A DNA stretch of 43,663 nucleotides from Tranzscheliella williamsii (lineage: Eukaryota; Basidiomycota; Ustilaginomycetes; Ustilaginales; Ustilaginaceae). The stretch spans positions 1-43,663 of the forward strand of contig JALBYF010000101.1 in NCBI GenBank assembly GCA_023212725.1, written 5' to 3'. This document shows positions 33,001 to 43,033 of this stretch, one piece after another. Made by a program: the position numbers and the translations under genes. Positions within the stretch are counted from its first letter, which is position 1. The number at the start of each line of letters is the position of its first letter. The notes beneath the pieces are model-generated. The model had not been told where the DNA came from and did no database searches. It saw nothing but the letters and a program-made list of their open reading frames with translations.

Positions 33001-34739
33001 TGGGCGCCCAGGTGCTTCTGGAGAAGTGGACAGGTGCCAACGAGAAGCGGGCTGGGGACAGCTTCTTAGCCTGGATTCTGGGCTTTATCGTGCTGACCCT
33101 CTCAACGGCCGTCTTTTTTGTCGCTTTCTTCTTCCCTTTTCTCCTTTGGGTTGTACCGAGGGCGAGCGATCGAATACATCGCATGGAGCTGGCGGCTGTA
33201 CTGGAGGCGCCGCTCTCCTTCTTTCATCAAACTCCGCTCGGACGCATACTTAATCGTTTCTCACAGGACCTCTTCTTCATCGACTGGGATTGGCCGGTTC
33301 AGCTTTCTAACTTCACCTCCAATTTGCTCACTCTACTTGGCAGTCTGGTGCTGATGGTCTCCTCAGTGCCATATTTGCTCATTATCATCGCACTGCTCGT
33401 GGTCCTGAGCTGGGCGCTTCGTCGGCTCTATATGCCAAGCTCTCGCCAGCTCCGGCGCCTCGAGATGGCAGCCAAATCTCCACTCTATACGTCGTGCGGT
33501 GACGCCATCGAAGGTCTTGCCGTGCTACGTGCCTTCGATAAGCAACAGGCCATGCTGGATCGCATCATGATTGGTGCCATCGACCGGTCTCAGCGTCCTT
33601 ACTACTACGTCTACGCCGTCCGTCGCTGGTTGCAGGTATACCTCAACCTGGTGGTCCTTGTCGTTAATGTCTCGTTGGTGCTGCTTTGCGTCGGTCTGCG
33701 AGGCTCCAACCTTGTCGCCCTAATTGGCGTGTCGCTATCGCAGACGACCCAAATCTCGCAGCAGATCAACAACTGCCTGGTCTCTTGGACCGAGGCCGAG
33801 ATCGCCGCTGTCGCTATCGAGAGAGTCAACGAGATGATGCAGTTGCCGACCGAAGTAACCGCGTTAACCGCAGCAGCGGAACAAAAGGTCACACTCGAAG
33901 AGAAACATACCTCTTCGCCCTCTGTACATCGTCCCACCACCGCGCCAGCGGTCGATCTGACTACTCAGGACGGATGCATCTCGGCGTTCGTTTTCCGCCG
34001 CTTCTCGGCGTGGTATCGCGAACAAGAGGAAGGAGAGGCTTTGTTGTTGCCTGTTCTGTCCAATCTCGACCTGACAATTACTGCCAGAAGCTACACGGGC
34101 ATCTGTGGTCGATCCGGCTCAGGGAAATCGACGCTGCTGCTGGCAATCACAAAGATGCTGTCCAGGACGCAAGGTAGCATGTCGATGTTCGGCCGCAAAC
34201 TCGAGTCGATGAGCTTGCAAGAGATCCGATCACAAATTGTCGTGATCCCACAACAGCCATTCTTGCTGATGGGGTCGAGCATCCGGAGCAATCTGGACGT
34301 AGCCCGTCACTGCCTTGAAGACGCTGTGCTGTGGCAGGCGTTGGAGGCGGTGCAGCTCAAAGACAAGATCTCATGTTTGGACGACGAGCTAGGAGATAAC
34401 ACCTTCTCGCCCAGTCAGGTTCAACTTTTCGCTTTAGCAAGGGCGCTGGTCATTTCTAGGAGCGATCCGCAAATCCGGGTCCTTCTCCTTGATGAGGTTA
34501 ACTCATCTCTGAGCGTTGCAGCCGATCGCAAGATTCAGGAAGTCATCCGCTCATCGTTTCAACACCTGACAATTCTGAGCATTGTTCATCGACTCAACCA
34601 CATAGAAGCCTTCGATAAGGTACTGGTACTCGACCATGGTCGCGTGGCTGAGTACGACTCGCCACAGAAGCTGCTTCAGGACCCATCCTCCCAGCTCTAC
34701 AGTCTCGTTCAGACACGACGAGGTGGCCCAGCCGACTAG
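30021..34739 (+). CDS. ABCC-type (MRP-like) full-length ABC exporter, 1572 aa
   Basis: Predicted integral-membrane ATP-driven exporter. The first 220 residues hold about five hydrophobic helices (LWLLLWLLLRLPHLL, LLLTLLF, ALFALFTASLAF) forming a TMD0, the mark of the ABCC family. TMD1 follows, then NBD1 with Walker A GPTSCGKST (about residue 677), signature LSGGQRQRVALARAL and Walker B VLLLDDAFSALD. Next come TMD2 (helices at about residues 970-1260) and NBD2 with Walker A GRSGSGKST (about residue 1363) and Walker B VLLLDEVNSSLS. The NBD2 signature is altered to FSPSQVQL, so this site may bind but poorly hydrolyse ATP, an asymmetry common in ABCC proteins. Start ATG 30021 has A at -3 (TTTACCATG). 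No intron is needed. It lies between the two synthetases and probably exports the peptide or protects the producer; the substrate is inferred. Confidence 0.93.
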   Translation: MLVLFENCSDGNSLRPDSRCRVLDFTIGFENIALSVVPNVLWLLLWLLLRLPHLLRRKPTVCSHWSSDWLLCLRMASALLLSVCNAALLGVAASLPRQSDTTIQGANQFSSSFDLVGGQQFHVAVSLSLVSSVGLIVAVWTERRRVTGGNWLIPSWLLLTLLFDAARLRTLALLDLPAQNSALFALFTASLAFKLSSLVLESINPSEQSCRERSETLPREATATFIDRLGFIWLFPLLASGIRGTLTLDSLEPLHSSYDPRHLKAQLDHQWNRGSSPSRSSHALMVALLRSFFGALILKPALPRLILTAAQLGLPFLISDTITFLQSYQTPHIDTFSPQSTAIGWSLAAAFGLLFLVIATATGQYFFAVSQASTKLRGALVTSILEKCIRLGYARSTVLGSGGATNLLGVDVEKVIFCIDPLHELWSGSITIIIGSYILWLQIGLSFLAPLLTTVVVLLALPIINRGLGDRQKAWSAQSDRRLQLTRSVLKAVQAIKMMAWERLALDRLVQARQAELAAMRRYYLRLSQVVAATNLASDLLMLVTFVVYALVLKLSPVSSLDSFNTRTVFTALSTLNLISSPLLMIGQRLAMLMSALASLQRIQRFLEDEEAPRRSKSIVDGDKGSVKYEHKEQKHARVNVRVQLQSASVQWLPDGPRTLNDLCVAFPAGCLSTISGPTSCGKSTLLLALLGEVTVSSGAISFSTVAQTTDVTGHRHNQPATPVLLADPRVGYVDQAAWVQETRSVRDNILFLSDDIDPDWYRTCLEAAALSEDATNWPEGDDRLAKHLSGGQRQRVALARALYCSRGLDVLLLDDAFSALDARVEARILESLFNAHRGLLHGKTTILVTNAPHIVTSRSVFHVVLSNDGSLDSAGPPRQLPPSKILSPEIVSGSQLRDDAELEVELPAAGCKLGDEDLELASRELGPMAATPNTKNKSTIKDVDAYESKDEELEDIAMSKIGFSTYRVWFSMAGYWRLALILFFNVMIIATTVGAQVLLEKWTGANEKRAGDSFLAWILGFIVLTLSTAVFFVAFFFPFLLWVVPRASDRIHRMELAAVLEAPLSFFHQTPLGRILNRFSQDLFFIDWDWPVQLSNFTSNLLTLLGSLVLMVSSVPYLLIIIALLVVLSWALRRLYMPSSRQLRRLEMAAKSPLYTSCGDAIEGLAVLRAFDKQQAMLDRIMIGAIDRSQRPYYYVYAVRRWLQVYLNLVVLVVNVSLVLLCVGLRGSNLVALIGVSLSQTTQISQQINNCLVSWTEAEIAAVAIERVNEMMQLPTEVTALTAAAEQKVTLEEKHTSSPSVHRPTTAPAVDLTTQDGCISAFVFRRFSAWYREQEEGEALLLPVLSNLDLTITARSYTGICGRSGSGKSTLLLAITKMLSRTQGSMSMFGRKLESMSLQEIRSQIVVIPQQPFLLMGSSIRSNLDVARHCLEDAVLWQALEAVQLKDKISCLDDELGDNTFSPSQVQLFALARALVISRSDPQIRVLLLDEVNSSLSVAADRKIQEVIRSSFQHLTILSIVHRLNHIEAFDKVLVLDHGRVAEYDSPQKLLQDPSSQLYSLVQTRRGGPAD

Positions 34740-34796
34740 GCCATCTAGCTGGCCGCACCTGCCTTCCATGGAAACCGAAATCTACAGATGAAGATG

Positions 34797-34826
34797 ATAT
34801 CATACTATATCATACTAAATCATACG
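34797..34826. repeat. Three tandem 10-bp units (ATATCATACT)
   Basis: Two exact ATATCATACT units and a third with two changes (AAATCATACG) lie in the 164-bp gap between the convergent ends of the exporter gene and the small two-exon gene. It may contribute to 3'-end formation because it is AT-rich, but this is a guess. Confidence 0.75.
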
Positions 34827-34903
34827 AAAGAGAGTTTGGTGCGGTGTTGCATTTGGAGAAGAGATCTGGGAGGAAAGGATGCTGCGGGACTAATCCTTGT
34901 ATT

Positions 34904-35397
34904 TCAGGACGAGGACGAGGACAGGATTGTCCATCGCTGTCCATGGCCCCACTCATCGCTGATGGCGAGCTTGCCTTGCTCGTTGAGGCCAAGGAAGCGG
35001 TTTGAGTACTCGCGAGGCTCTGAGGTGGCTACAACTGGGATCAAACCGAACTGCGAAGAGGTCCATGTCAGAATCTGCAGAACTGCAGAGCAAGCAGTGT
35101 CGTGCAGGCAGAAACTCGGATCATTGCTGTGTATGCTTTACTTACCTCCGTGGGAGCCCGCTGTTCAACCCACAAGACGTATCGCTGGCCGTCTTCATGG
35201 TCATAATAAATCTCTTGAGGTTCACCGTGACGCCCGACCAGTCCATCGTCCTTGCAAAGAAAGAAATTCTTGCTAGGTCGAAAAGAGGTGGCGTTGCCCT
35301 CGCTTCCAAGCTTGACGACGTTGGAGTCAGTGTGCGACAGCTGGAGACGCGATCTATGGTCCGCGCTAGCGACGTACACTCCGGATGTATTAGGCAT
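34904..35397 (-). CDS. Small two-exon protein of unknown function (140 aa)
   Basis: Exon 1 is 35397-35146, the intron is 35145-35075 (71 nt, GTAAGT to TTCTGCAG), and exon 2 is 35074-34904 ending TGA. Splicing is phase 0 after GAG. The second exon gives a clean 56-residue open frame (including YSNRFLGLNEQGKLAISDEW and GQRWTIL), while reading through the intron fails within a few codons after its end. The ATG context CAAACACCATGCC is excellent. No signal peptide or membrane helix is seen. The FLGLNEQGKLAI...GQRWTI pattern is faintly like a strand pair of a beta-trefoil or fascin-type fold; I do not assign a function. It lies inside the cluster, convergent with the exporter and divergent from NRPS2, so a tailoring, carrier or protective role is possible. 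Confidence 0.65.
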
Positions 35398-35987
35398 GGT
35401 GTTTGAAGCGGAGGAGAAGGGTTATGGTATGACTCTAGTCGTTCAAGCTAGCGACGTGTCTACACCAGGGCACCTCGCAAGTTATACTCCAGCACAGTGC
35501 TGACACAACCTTGAACTGCGATGAAGACGACAAAAGTTCCGGAACACGACTGCCCCTACTTTTAAGGTTCTTGTCGTTTCCGCGTGAGTTGTCGCTATAT
35601 GGGACTAAATGCCATCTCTCTCGTCAGAAAGAACAGCCGAGCACTATATTAGTGAAGAGGGCATGATCTTCGGCGGAGTTCGAATATGGTGCCGCAACCA
35701 ACTAAGCTGGCATCACAATTTTTATGCAGATCATTCACTAAAACCGGAGCAAGTTCAGCTGCCTACGGCTTTGAGGACGCCACTTAGACAACCAAGGAAA
35801 TCATGCTGCTATCGCTCGTCGCGAAGCAGAGGCTAGCAAAACTTGGTAAAGGAGCGAGGCTGCTCCTGGCTGGGACCAACTTCTTCGTTTTCATTTAAAA
35901 TAGACGGTCTGCCGTCCAGCCCTTTCTCGATACAGAGAATTGCCAGGTTCCATCAATTTCCTTCATTAGTCATCAGTCCAGCGCCAA
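35398..35987. promoter_or_regulatory. Divergent promoter between the small gene and NRPS2
   Basis: 590 bp that must hold the promoters of both flanking genes. The 11-mer GCTAGCGACGT occurs at 35447-35457 here and again at 35365-35375 inside the small gene. Pyrimidine-rich patches lie shortly before the NRPS2 ATG. No gene is seen inside. Confidence 0.5.
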
Positions 35988-38900
35988 ATGTCTGAAATGA
36001 ACACTTTTGACCAAGAGCTTGCCGCAGTCGGACTGCAACCTGGCATGGTTGAGGATGCCTACCCGCTATCTCCGATGTAAGCTGGCCTGGTTGCTTCAAC
36101 CCTCCAGGCAGGACACGCTCAGCAAGTCCATTCTCGCCTTCCTCTGAAAGGCCGGATGCAAGTACCTTACTTTACTAATTTCTTTTACCGATTCACAGCG
36201 CCACTTAACGCCAGCCGTCTGGAGCATGCTTGGCGAAGTCTGGTCGACAGACATGCCATTTTGCGGACTATCTACCTTCAGACGCCTATCCATCCCGACG
36301 GTATCGTGCAAGTCGTGCTCTCTCCCCATAAAGCACAACAGAAGCTCGCCTGGAAGCTGGAACCTGGGTGTACTGGCCCGCAAGAGGCTGCCAAGAAGTA
36401 TCTCGATGAATATGGCCAATACCTCCATGAACGGCAGCAACACCCGCAGCTGCCTGTCCTCTGGCATGCTGCTGGCGTCTTCCAGAATAGTGCTAGCAAC
36501 GAGAATTCCGGGACCTTGCCGGTAATCTTCGCCCTGGGCATCCATCATTCGCTCTACGACGGCTGGTCATACACAAAGATGATCAGCGAACTAGAACAGC
36601 TGTACATCGACGCTTCCACGCTCGACCGCTTTCCCTCCATCGCATTCTCGGCTTACATTGATCATTGCTTAGATCCAGACCGTCAGACTGCTGCCATCTC
36701 CTACTGGAGGTCCCATTTGACCGACGCTTCCCCAAGCAGCTGGCCATCACGTAAAGAAGTTCGCCCCGCGCTGGCTTGCCACGAGCTCAAGAGCGCCAGC
36801 TATAGCTCCAATTTTGTCGCTGTGGGTTTCTCTTCTGCTGCAGCCAAGGCGGACGTCACTCCAGCCACCCTCTTTAAAGCTGCTCTTGGTTATACACTTT
36901 CCCGCCACGCTGGATCGACAGAGGTCGTCATCGGTTACGTCGATTCGGGGCGATCAGTCGCACTTGAAGGGGTCGAGGATATTGTTGGACCATGCATCAA
37001 TACCCTGCCTTTGCGACTCCGAATCGAAGACAAGGGAATCCACGGGGGAGAGAGTGAAGGCATCACCATACTTCAGCTATTGAGTGAAGTTGAAACAGCT
37101 TCAATCGAAGCCACAGAGCATCAGCAACTGGGAATTGACGGCATCCTTGCCGCCTGCAATTACAGCCGAAAATCTCGTTCGCAGCCTTTATTTTCTACTT
37201 TACTTGCTTTCCAAAATTTCGACCAGCCGAAACATCGGGGTGTTGTGGCGAACTTCTCTGATCAGGGCACTTGGGCCGAGCCTAAAGAGCGCTGGATCGT
37301 CCCAATTGAGACACATATGAAAATCAGCTATCCGCTTGTCCTCCAAGTCGAGCTGGACCGCGACGAGTGCCGAGTTCACTTTCAGTATGACACCGATTAC
37401 CTCGGCCCCAGACAGGTCGAATCCTTCGCTTTGCATTTTGAGGCGAGCCTCAAGCAGATCTCACAGGTTGTTCATAGAGGACTTGCCGGAAGCACCCCTG
37501 TTTCATCCATAGTTATATCATCGGAAGCAGAGAGGCGACACCAGCGGCTGCAACTACATCGGCAAGAGCTGCATTCAACCTCTTCCGCTTCGTCTGGCCA
37601 GGGACATGCAGCAACGACTTTACTTCCGATCCACCGCGCGTTCCAGGAGATGGCTTACAAGTGTCCAACAAAGATCGCCGTACAGTCGTATGAAGGCGAA
37701 TTCTGGACCTATTCAGATGTGTTGCGACGCAGTTTTGTTCTCAGCCGCCGCCTGGACAGCGAGCTCAAGCTCAGGGACAAGGCAACATCAAACCACCGCC
37801 TCATACCTGTGGCACTGCAAAAGAGACCTTCTTCGGTGGTACTCCTGTTGGCGCTGGCGCAGCTTGGATGCGCCTACGTTCCATGCGATCCCGGGCAGCC
37901 CAAGGCTCGATTGAATCGGATTCTCGTGCAAGTGGACTCACCTTGGCTGCTGACCAACGGGCATCGCCCAGCCTGCAGACTAGAGAGCCAAGTCGTCGAT
38001 GTTGAAGAATGGATACGGCAGCAGACGGTAGAGGAATTAGATGGGATCAAGCCTCAGCCGACCGATCCCATGGAAGTCGAAGGCGAGCTGACCGAGCTCT
38101 GCTATCAGCTCTTCACTAGCGGATCTTCAGGTGAGCCCAAGGGAGTGCAAGTAAAGCATAGCTCCGTCGCCGAGTCGATACAGAGCCAGAGGGAATTGTA
38201 CGAGAAGGTGGCTGACGACAATGGCACGACTAGGGTTTCCCCGCTGTGGACGCACCGATGTTTGCAATTCTCTCAGCTCTCATTTGACTGGAGCGTCTGG
38301 GACCTGGGTATGCTGGCACATGGGTCCACACTGTGCTTCAGAGGTATGGACGACATGCTTCTCGACATAGGCGGGACAATGGACAAGCTTCAAATCACAC
38401 TTCTCCAAACAACTCCAACGGTAGCAAAGCTTTTCGCAGCCCATTCGAACAGCCACCTTACCTTGCTATGCCTGTCAGGCGAGCCACTTACTCGAGAAGT
38501 TTCGGACGCCTGGTGTCAACCTCGAGTTCGCCTAATCAATGCGTATGGTATTACTGAAATCACGGTCGTATGCAGTGCAGAGGATAACATAGGACCAGAG
38601 ACACCAGTCTCCCTCATCGGACGCCCCTTGGGTAAAAATCGGCTGCTTGTGGTTGACGAACGAGGTCAAGAGTGCCCCTTTGACTGTCCAGGAGAATTGA
38701 TCATCTGTGGTCCACAAGTGGCCGAAGGTTATCATGGTGACGTTGAACGTACTCGCAAAGCTTTCTTTAATCTCGCAATTGACAGCACCAAAGCCTACCG
38801 TAGTGGAGACATTGTCGTCTTCGACCCCGACTACGATGGTCTGCGCTACCTGCATCGAAAGGATAAGCAAACCAATATCAAAGGTCTCAGGATCGAGCTT

Positions 38901-41729
38901 GGGGAGGTGGAGACAGGATTACGACGATGCTGTAGCCACAGCGAAAAAGGCAACGGCAAAATTGAAGGGGAACGGCAAGATCTCCAAGTGACCTCGGTCC
39001 TAGTTGAGGTCATCTCAGACGAGCTGGTCGCCTTCGTTGGATTTCATCGCGAAGACGGTGACGGAGAGACAGATTTTATACTACTTTTTGACAAGAAGTC
39101 CCGCGATGCTCTGCATATATTGTCGCGAAGGGCGCGCTTGCAGCTATCGCAGTATATGATTCCCACCAATTGGGTTGCCATCAATCGACTACCGCTTAGT
39201 GCTAGCGGGAAGGTTGACCGTCGAAGAGTTCTCACAGAGTACGAGGACAATTTAGACAGGATCAAGCCCACTCGAGACCAATCATGCAAGCACGAGGGAG
39301 GCCCGACAGTGGAGGAATCAAGAAAAGTTGACGAACATTCTGTGCACTACTCTGTGCTCATGAGACAGGTCCGGGAGGCATGGTGCAAGGCTTTGAACCG
39401 CGACTCGGCTACCATAGGCACTGATGACCAGTTCAATTTTATCGGTGGAGACTCAATCCTTGCTATTCGACTGAGCGCGATTCTACGCCAGAGATCACTT
39501 CACCTCAGCATATCTCAGATCCTCCTTTACCCTACTATCCGAGAACAAGCTCTATTCTTGTCGAGTCAGGAGGGCATAAGTGACAATGAAAAAGTCACTG
39601 CCATTGGTAATCCTGGCGACGATGAGACTCACCGGCACGTTCGTGAACAAATCTGGTCGAAGGTGGCCCATCGCTTCATTTCATCGACCAATGGTCGCTA
39701 TACGAGCGATGACATCCAGACGTGCTACCCTGCCACTGGAACCCAAGAATTGATGCTGTTGGGAACAATGCTAGGTGCGCCGCAGAGTTACAACGTTCAA
39801 CAGCTGTTCCGTCTATCCAAAAGAGTGGATGTCAATCGACTCAAGAGAGCGCTGCAGGCCTTGATCCAAAGGCATGACATCCTCCGCACCATCTTCACCT
39901 TCGCGGTCGAGCTGGATGACGGAGGACCATCATTGCCGTCTGCGCTTTCCACTTCTTCGGTCTCACGAATCTTTCAGATCGTTCTCGGCCATGCACCCTT
40001 GCAATGGCAAGAACGACGACTTCCTGGGCGAGTAGAGGATTACCAGCCCTCAGATCTGTACCACCTGAACGGTACGCCTTGGAGGAGATGGAAGCCAGAT
40101 CTACCGATGTGCAACTTTAGGCTTCTTCGTTTTCAAGATGGGGAAGAGAATGCCCTGCTATGGACGATTCACCATGCTCTGGATGATGCTTGGACAGCCA
40201 ACATGCAGCTTCAAGAGCTTGAGCAACTTTACGTCCAAAGCGTCGACGCCACAGAGAAACCTTTAAGTCCGTCGTTGCATGCTCCTCGTCCGTTCGGCTC
40301 TGTTGTGAGGACAATCGATGAGGTAAAAGATATAGCTGTCCGCGATTTCTGGGCCCTGGAGCTGGTTGGGGTCAAGCCTAGCAAGTTGACCAGGGTCTTC
40401 CGACCTCTTTCAACCCCAGCACCTTCATGTGAGGAGAGACCTTGCAGCAGGTTCGAAGTCGAGATGGAGCTGCAATTACCAAGTTCATTCTTGACCTTGC
40501 TGCAGAAGAATGGACTGTCGCTATCGACGGCAGTTGCAGGAGCTTTCGCTGTCGTGCTTTCCCAAGTAATCTCTGACCGCTCCTGCAACGAAGAAGACGG
40601 GCGAGAGCACAATAATATTGCTGATCGAGAGGTTGTGTTCGGTCAGATCCTGTCTGGACGATCGTCTTCCCTTGAAGGTCTACAGCAGACCCACGGGCCT
40701 TGCATCAGTCTTGTACCACGCCGGATTACTCTATTAGACATGCACCCCGATGGCAAAACTCCCGAGAGGCAGGCAAGACTGGAATGGCTTAAGCAAATTC
40801 AAACCAAGCAAGCCAGAATTAGCGACAACGAATGTGCAAGCTACACTGATCTCGCCCGCAACGGATTGGTGCCTGCCGACCATTTGGAGCTCTTCAATGC
40901 GATTCTAAACTTTCGAAACTTTACTCATCGTTCTCGATCGGCCAAAGTCGCGGGGATGGACGGGCAGGAAGAGAAAAAGGAGAATGACGAGAACAACAAA
41001 GTTCCGTCGTTCTACCCCTTGCTACAATCATGGGACGGAAGTGATCCATTCGACGTTGCTCTTGCGCTCAACATCTCGGCCCTTCCAGATCGTTTAGAGC
41101 TCTGCCTTAATCACGACGTCAACTATCAATCTAGCGTGTCAGCTTCGGTTTTTTTGGAGAGATTCTGCCAAGAGTTGCTCTCACTGGATTGCGATAACAC
41201 CAGTGCCAGCCACAACAATTTAGAGGCGCGGTTGATTGTTGATGACGCGGTAGAAGCCAGACTCCGTGGTCGAAGATATAGCACGGATAGCGGACAGAAA
41301 AAATGGCGGGGATCGGCAAGGTCGTACGCAACTGCGTTTGGTTCCTCTTCACCGGTCTCGCGCATCGACAGAGAAAGAAGTATTTCTACCGCAACCTGGA
41401 GTTCTCGTAGCGACTCTGTGTCAGCTACGCAGTCCAGCGGTTCTCATGGCAGTGGCTGCCAGACTCCCAGTGATACAGAAGTCAAGCACAAAGCTTCCGT
41501 AACTGCTGCCGCAGGTTCTCAGGATGGTCACAGTCCATGCTTTGAGCTGATCAACGTCTTGGGCAATCCTACAAGCCTAGTCAAGTTCGCTGCGCACTGC
41601 ATCGAGAAGCATGCCTGGGACATTCAGCCATTGCGGCTGTTCAACCCAGATCGTTTCGACGCACTTCAGGATTTGATCGACATGGATGGAACAGACTTGC
41701 TAGGTCTTGCAGCGCAGATCCTCGCCTGA
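35988..41729 (+). CDS. Non-ribosomal peptide synthetase NRPS2 (C-A-T-C-tail), with in-frame TAA at codon 31
   Basis: Probable chain-completing partner of NRPS1. From ATG 35988 the frame is intact except for TAA at 36078-36080, inside the first C-domain motif (YPLSPM*AGL, where glutamine is expected). Open frame from ATG 36156 would give 1857 aa lacking that motif. Domains, numbered from 35988: C6 (HHSLYDGWS, residue 186), A5 about 540-1080 (FTSGSSGEPKG, YGITE, YRSGD, GKVDRR; hand-read code DWWQCSAVVK), T6 (FIGGDSILAIRL, about 1153), C7 (HHALDDAWT, about 1395), a serine-rich linker, and a last 60 residues resembling a carrier domain without a proper GGDS core. A terminal C domain is the usual fungal release and cyclisation device. 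The gene lies at the right border of the cluster. Whether the stop is real, a strain mutation or a base-call error cannot be told from sequence alone. Confidence 0.9.
36050..37500 (+). other. NRPS2 C6: acceptor condensation domain
   Basis: Begins with DAYPLSPM, interrupted by TAA, and carries HHSLYDGWS at about 36543-36569. As the first domain of NRPS2 it is the natural docking point for the chain on T5 of NRPS1. Confidence 0.85.
37606..39570 (+). other. NRPS2 module 6: A5-T6
   Basis: A5 spans about 37606-39230 with TSGSSGEPKG at about 38114-38143. Its core A5 motif reads AYGITE, with isoleucine in place of the usual proline. The hand-read code DWWQCSAVVK has two tryptophans in the pocket, suggesting a small or flat side chain, but I cannot assign it. 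T6 has IGGDSILAIRL at about 39439-39473. Confidence 0.8.
39700..41726 (+). other. NRPS2 terminal C7 and carrier-like tail
   Basis: C7 keeps HHALDDAWT (about 40169-40195) and not the SHxxxDxxT motif usual for fungal terminal C domains. After a serine-rich linker of about 80 residues, the last 60 residues (VLGNPTSLVKFAAH...DIQPLRLFNP) have the spacing of a carrier domain but GNPTS in place of GGDS. It is either a degenerate T domain or a docking tail. Confidence 0.6.
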
Positions 41730-41750
41730 ATTCACGACGGTTCACGCATC

Positions 41751-42340
41751 CCTAGCCCTAGGCGCTGTCTGTCTCCTGCCAAATTGCGCCGCCATTCCGT
41801 GCCCCTCTCTGCCAAATCACGTTGTCACGGTGAGGAAGGCTCTCAGCAGCAGCAATAGCGATCCCAGTAGGAGTCGAACCCCGTCCTCGCTCCCATCTCC
41901 CGATGTACCCCCGATCCCGATCAGCTTGTCTCGGCCGGTATCCTTCCTTTCTTCTTTCGGCCGACTGCCTTAGTCCTTCGCGCACTGACCGCTTGTGTCA
42001 GACCCCTCATCACTCCCAGCATGTATATAGTCACACCTCCCGTTGCGATCCTCCTGTTGCTACCACCACCATTCTGGTCACCACCGCCATCAGCGTTAGC
42101 ATTAGCAATTGATCCTTTAGCAGCGTGTCCTTGTCTTGGTCGTTATCAGCGTTTCGTTCTCGCAGCTTAGCTCATTTCAACGTCAAGACAGACTTTTCCC
42201 GCAACGCGTCGTCTGTGTCTCCTATACTGCTCTTGTGCCAGACAGAATACTTTTGCCACGTTGCGCCCAAGTCGAAATTTGACGCGTCCCAAAAGTCGGA
42301 TTGGACACCGCTCTTGTGCCTAGCCCTAGGCGCTGTCTGT
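41751..42340. repeat. 22-bp direct repeat pair flanking about 550 bp
   Basis: CCTAGCCCTAGGCGCTGTCTGT occurs exactly at 41751-41772 and 42319-42340 in the same orientation. TGTATATAG at about 42021 lies between them. They could be the edges of an old insertion, but I see no typical LTR ends or primer-binding site. Confidence 0.7.
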
Positions 42341-42380
42341 GCTTCCGCATAGGAGACCCCCTTTTGGCAGAAGCACAGAC
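42335..42380. repeat. Hairpin with 11-bp perfect stem
   Basis: GTCTGTGCTTC at 42335-42345 is exactly complementary to GAAGCACAGAC at 42370-42380, with a 24-nt loop. It starts inside the second copy of the 22-bp direct repeat. Confidence 0.75.
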
Positions 42381-42588
42381 GCATTGCAACTCCATGGACA
42401 GGCCCTTGGTCTGTCGTCACCGACACAGGTGCCCTGCCGACCACAGACACCTTTCCCCCGCATTTTGGGCCCCTCTCCATGGGAATGGAATGGCCCCACC
42501 CCCCGAGAGGCCTTGACGCGTCACTGGAGGAAATTCCCAAGTTGGATTTCCTCCACTCTCATGCCTGACCTCCACCTGGCCTGCACTT

Positions 42589-42830
42589 TTGGCAGGACGA
42601 CAGACGGCAGATGGCCAACGACAGACCACAGACGGCCCTTTGGCAGGACAACAGACAACCGACGGCAGACAACCGACAACAGACAACAGACAACAGACAA
42701 AATCTTGGCAGGACAACAGACACAATATTGGCAGGACACCAGACAACAGACAAAATTTTGGCAGGACGACAGACAACAGATAACAGACAACAGACGCCCA
42801 ATACCAGACAACCAGCTTCAATATTAACAC
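42589..42830. repeat. Minisatellite of TTGGCAGGAC plus CAGACAA units
   Basis: TTGGCAGGAC occurs five times, starting at 42589, 42640, 42705, 42728 and 42758. The spaces are filled by tandem variants of ACAGACA or ACCGACA. Unit spacing varies from 23 to 65 bp. Both strands give long repetitive open frames without protein character. Confidence 0.85.
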
Positions 42831-43033
42831 AGTGATACACTTCAATTACAATTCAGTGAATACAGCACCACAGATGGCAGATGGCAGACAGCTGATGGCA
42901 GACGCTAGACCACCAACCACCGACCACCAACAACTGACCACCCATCCCTAACACAGTCCTATCCTATCTCAGGCTTGTCAGGGCAGCCCATGCCAATGAT
43001 GCAGCAGTGTTACTGTTTCCAGGAGTCCTGCTG

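Noticed and set aside
41861..41990. B-box-like GGTTCGACTCC on the minus strand, possible tRNA
   Set aside because: The T-arm stem pairs only two or three bases, and no A box, anticodon arm or acceptor stem is found at the right distance.
42589..42830. CRISPR-like spacing of TTGGCAGGAC repeats
   Set aside because: Spacing is irregular, spacers are themselves repeats, and the host is eukaryotic.
42417..42845. Long open frames on both strands over the CAGACAA repeats
   Set aside because: They are produced by the period of the minisatellite and have no protein-like composition.
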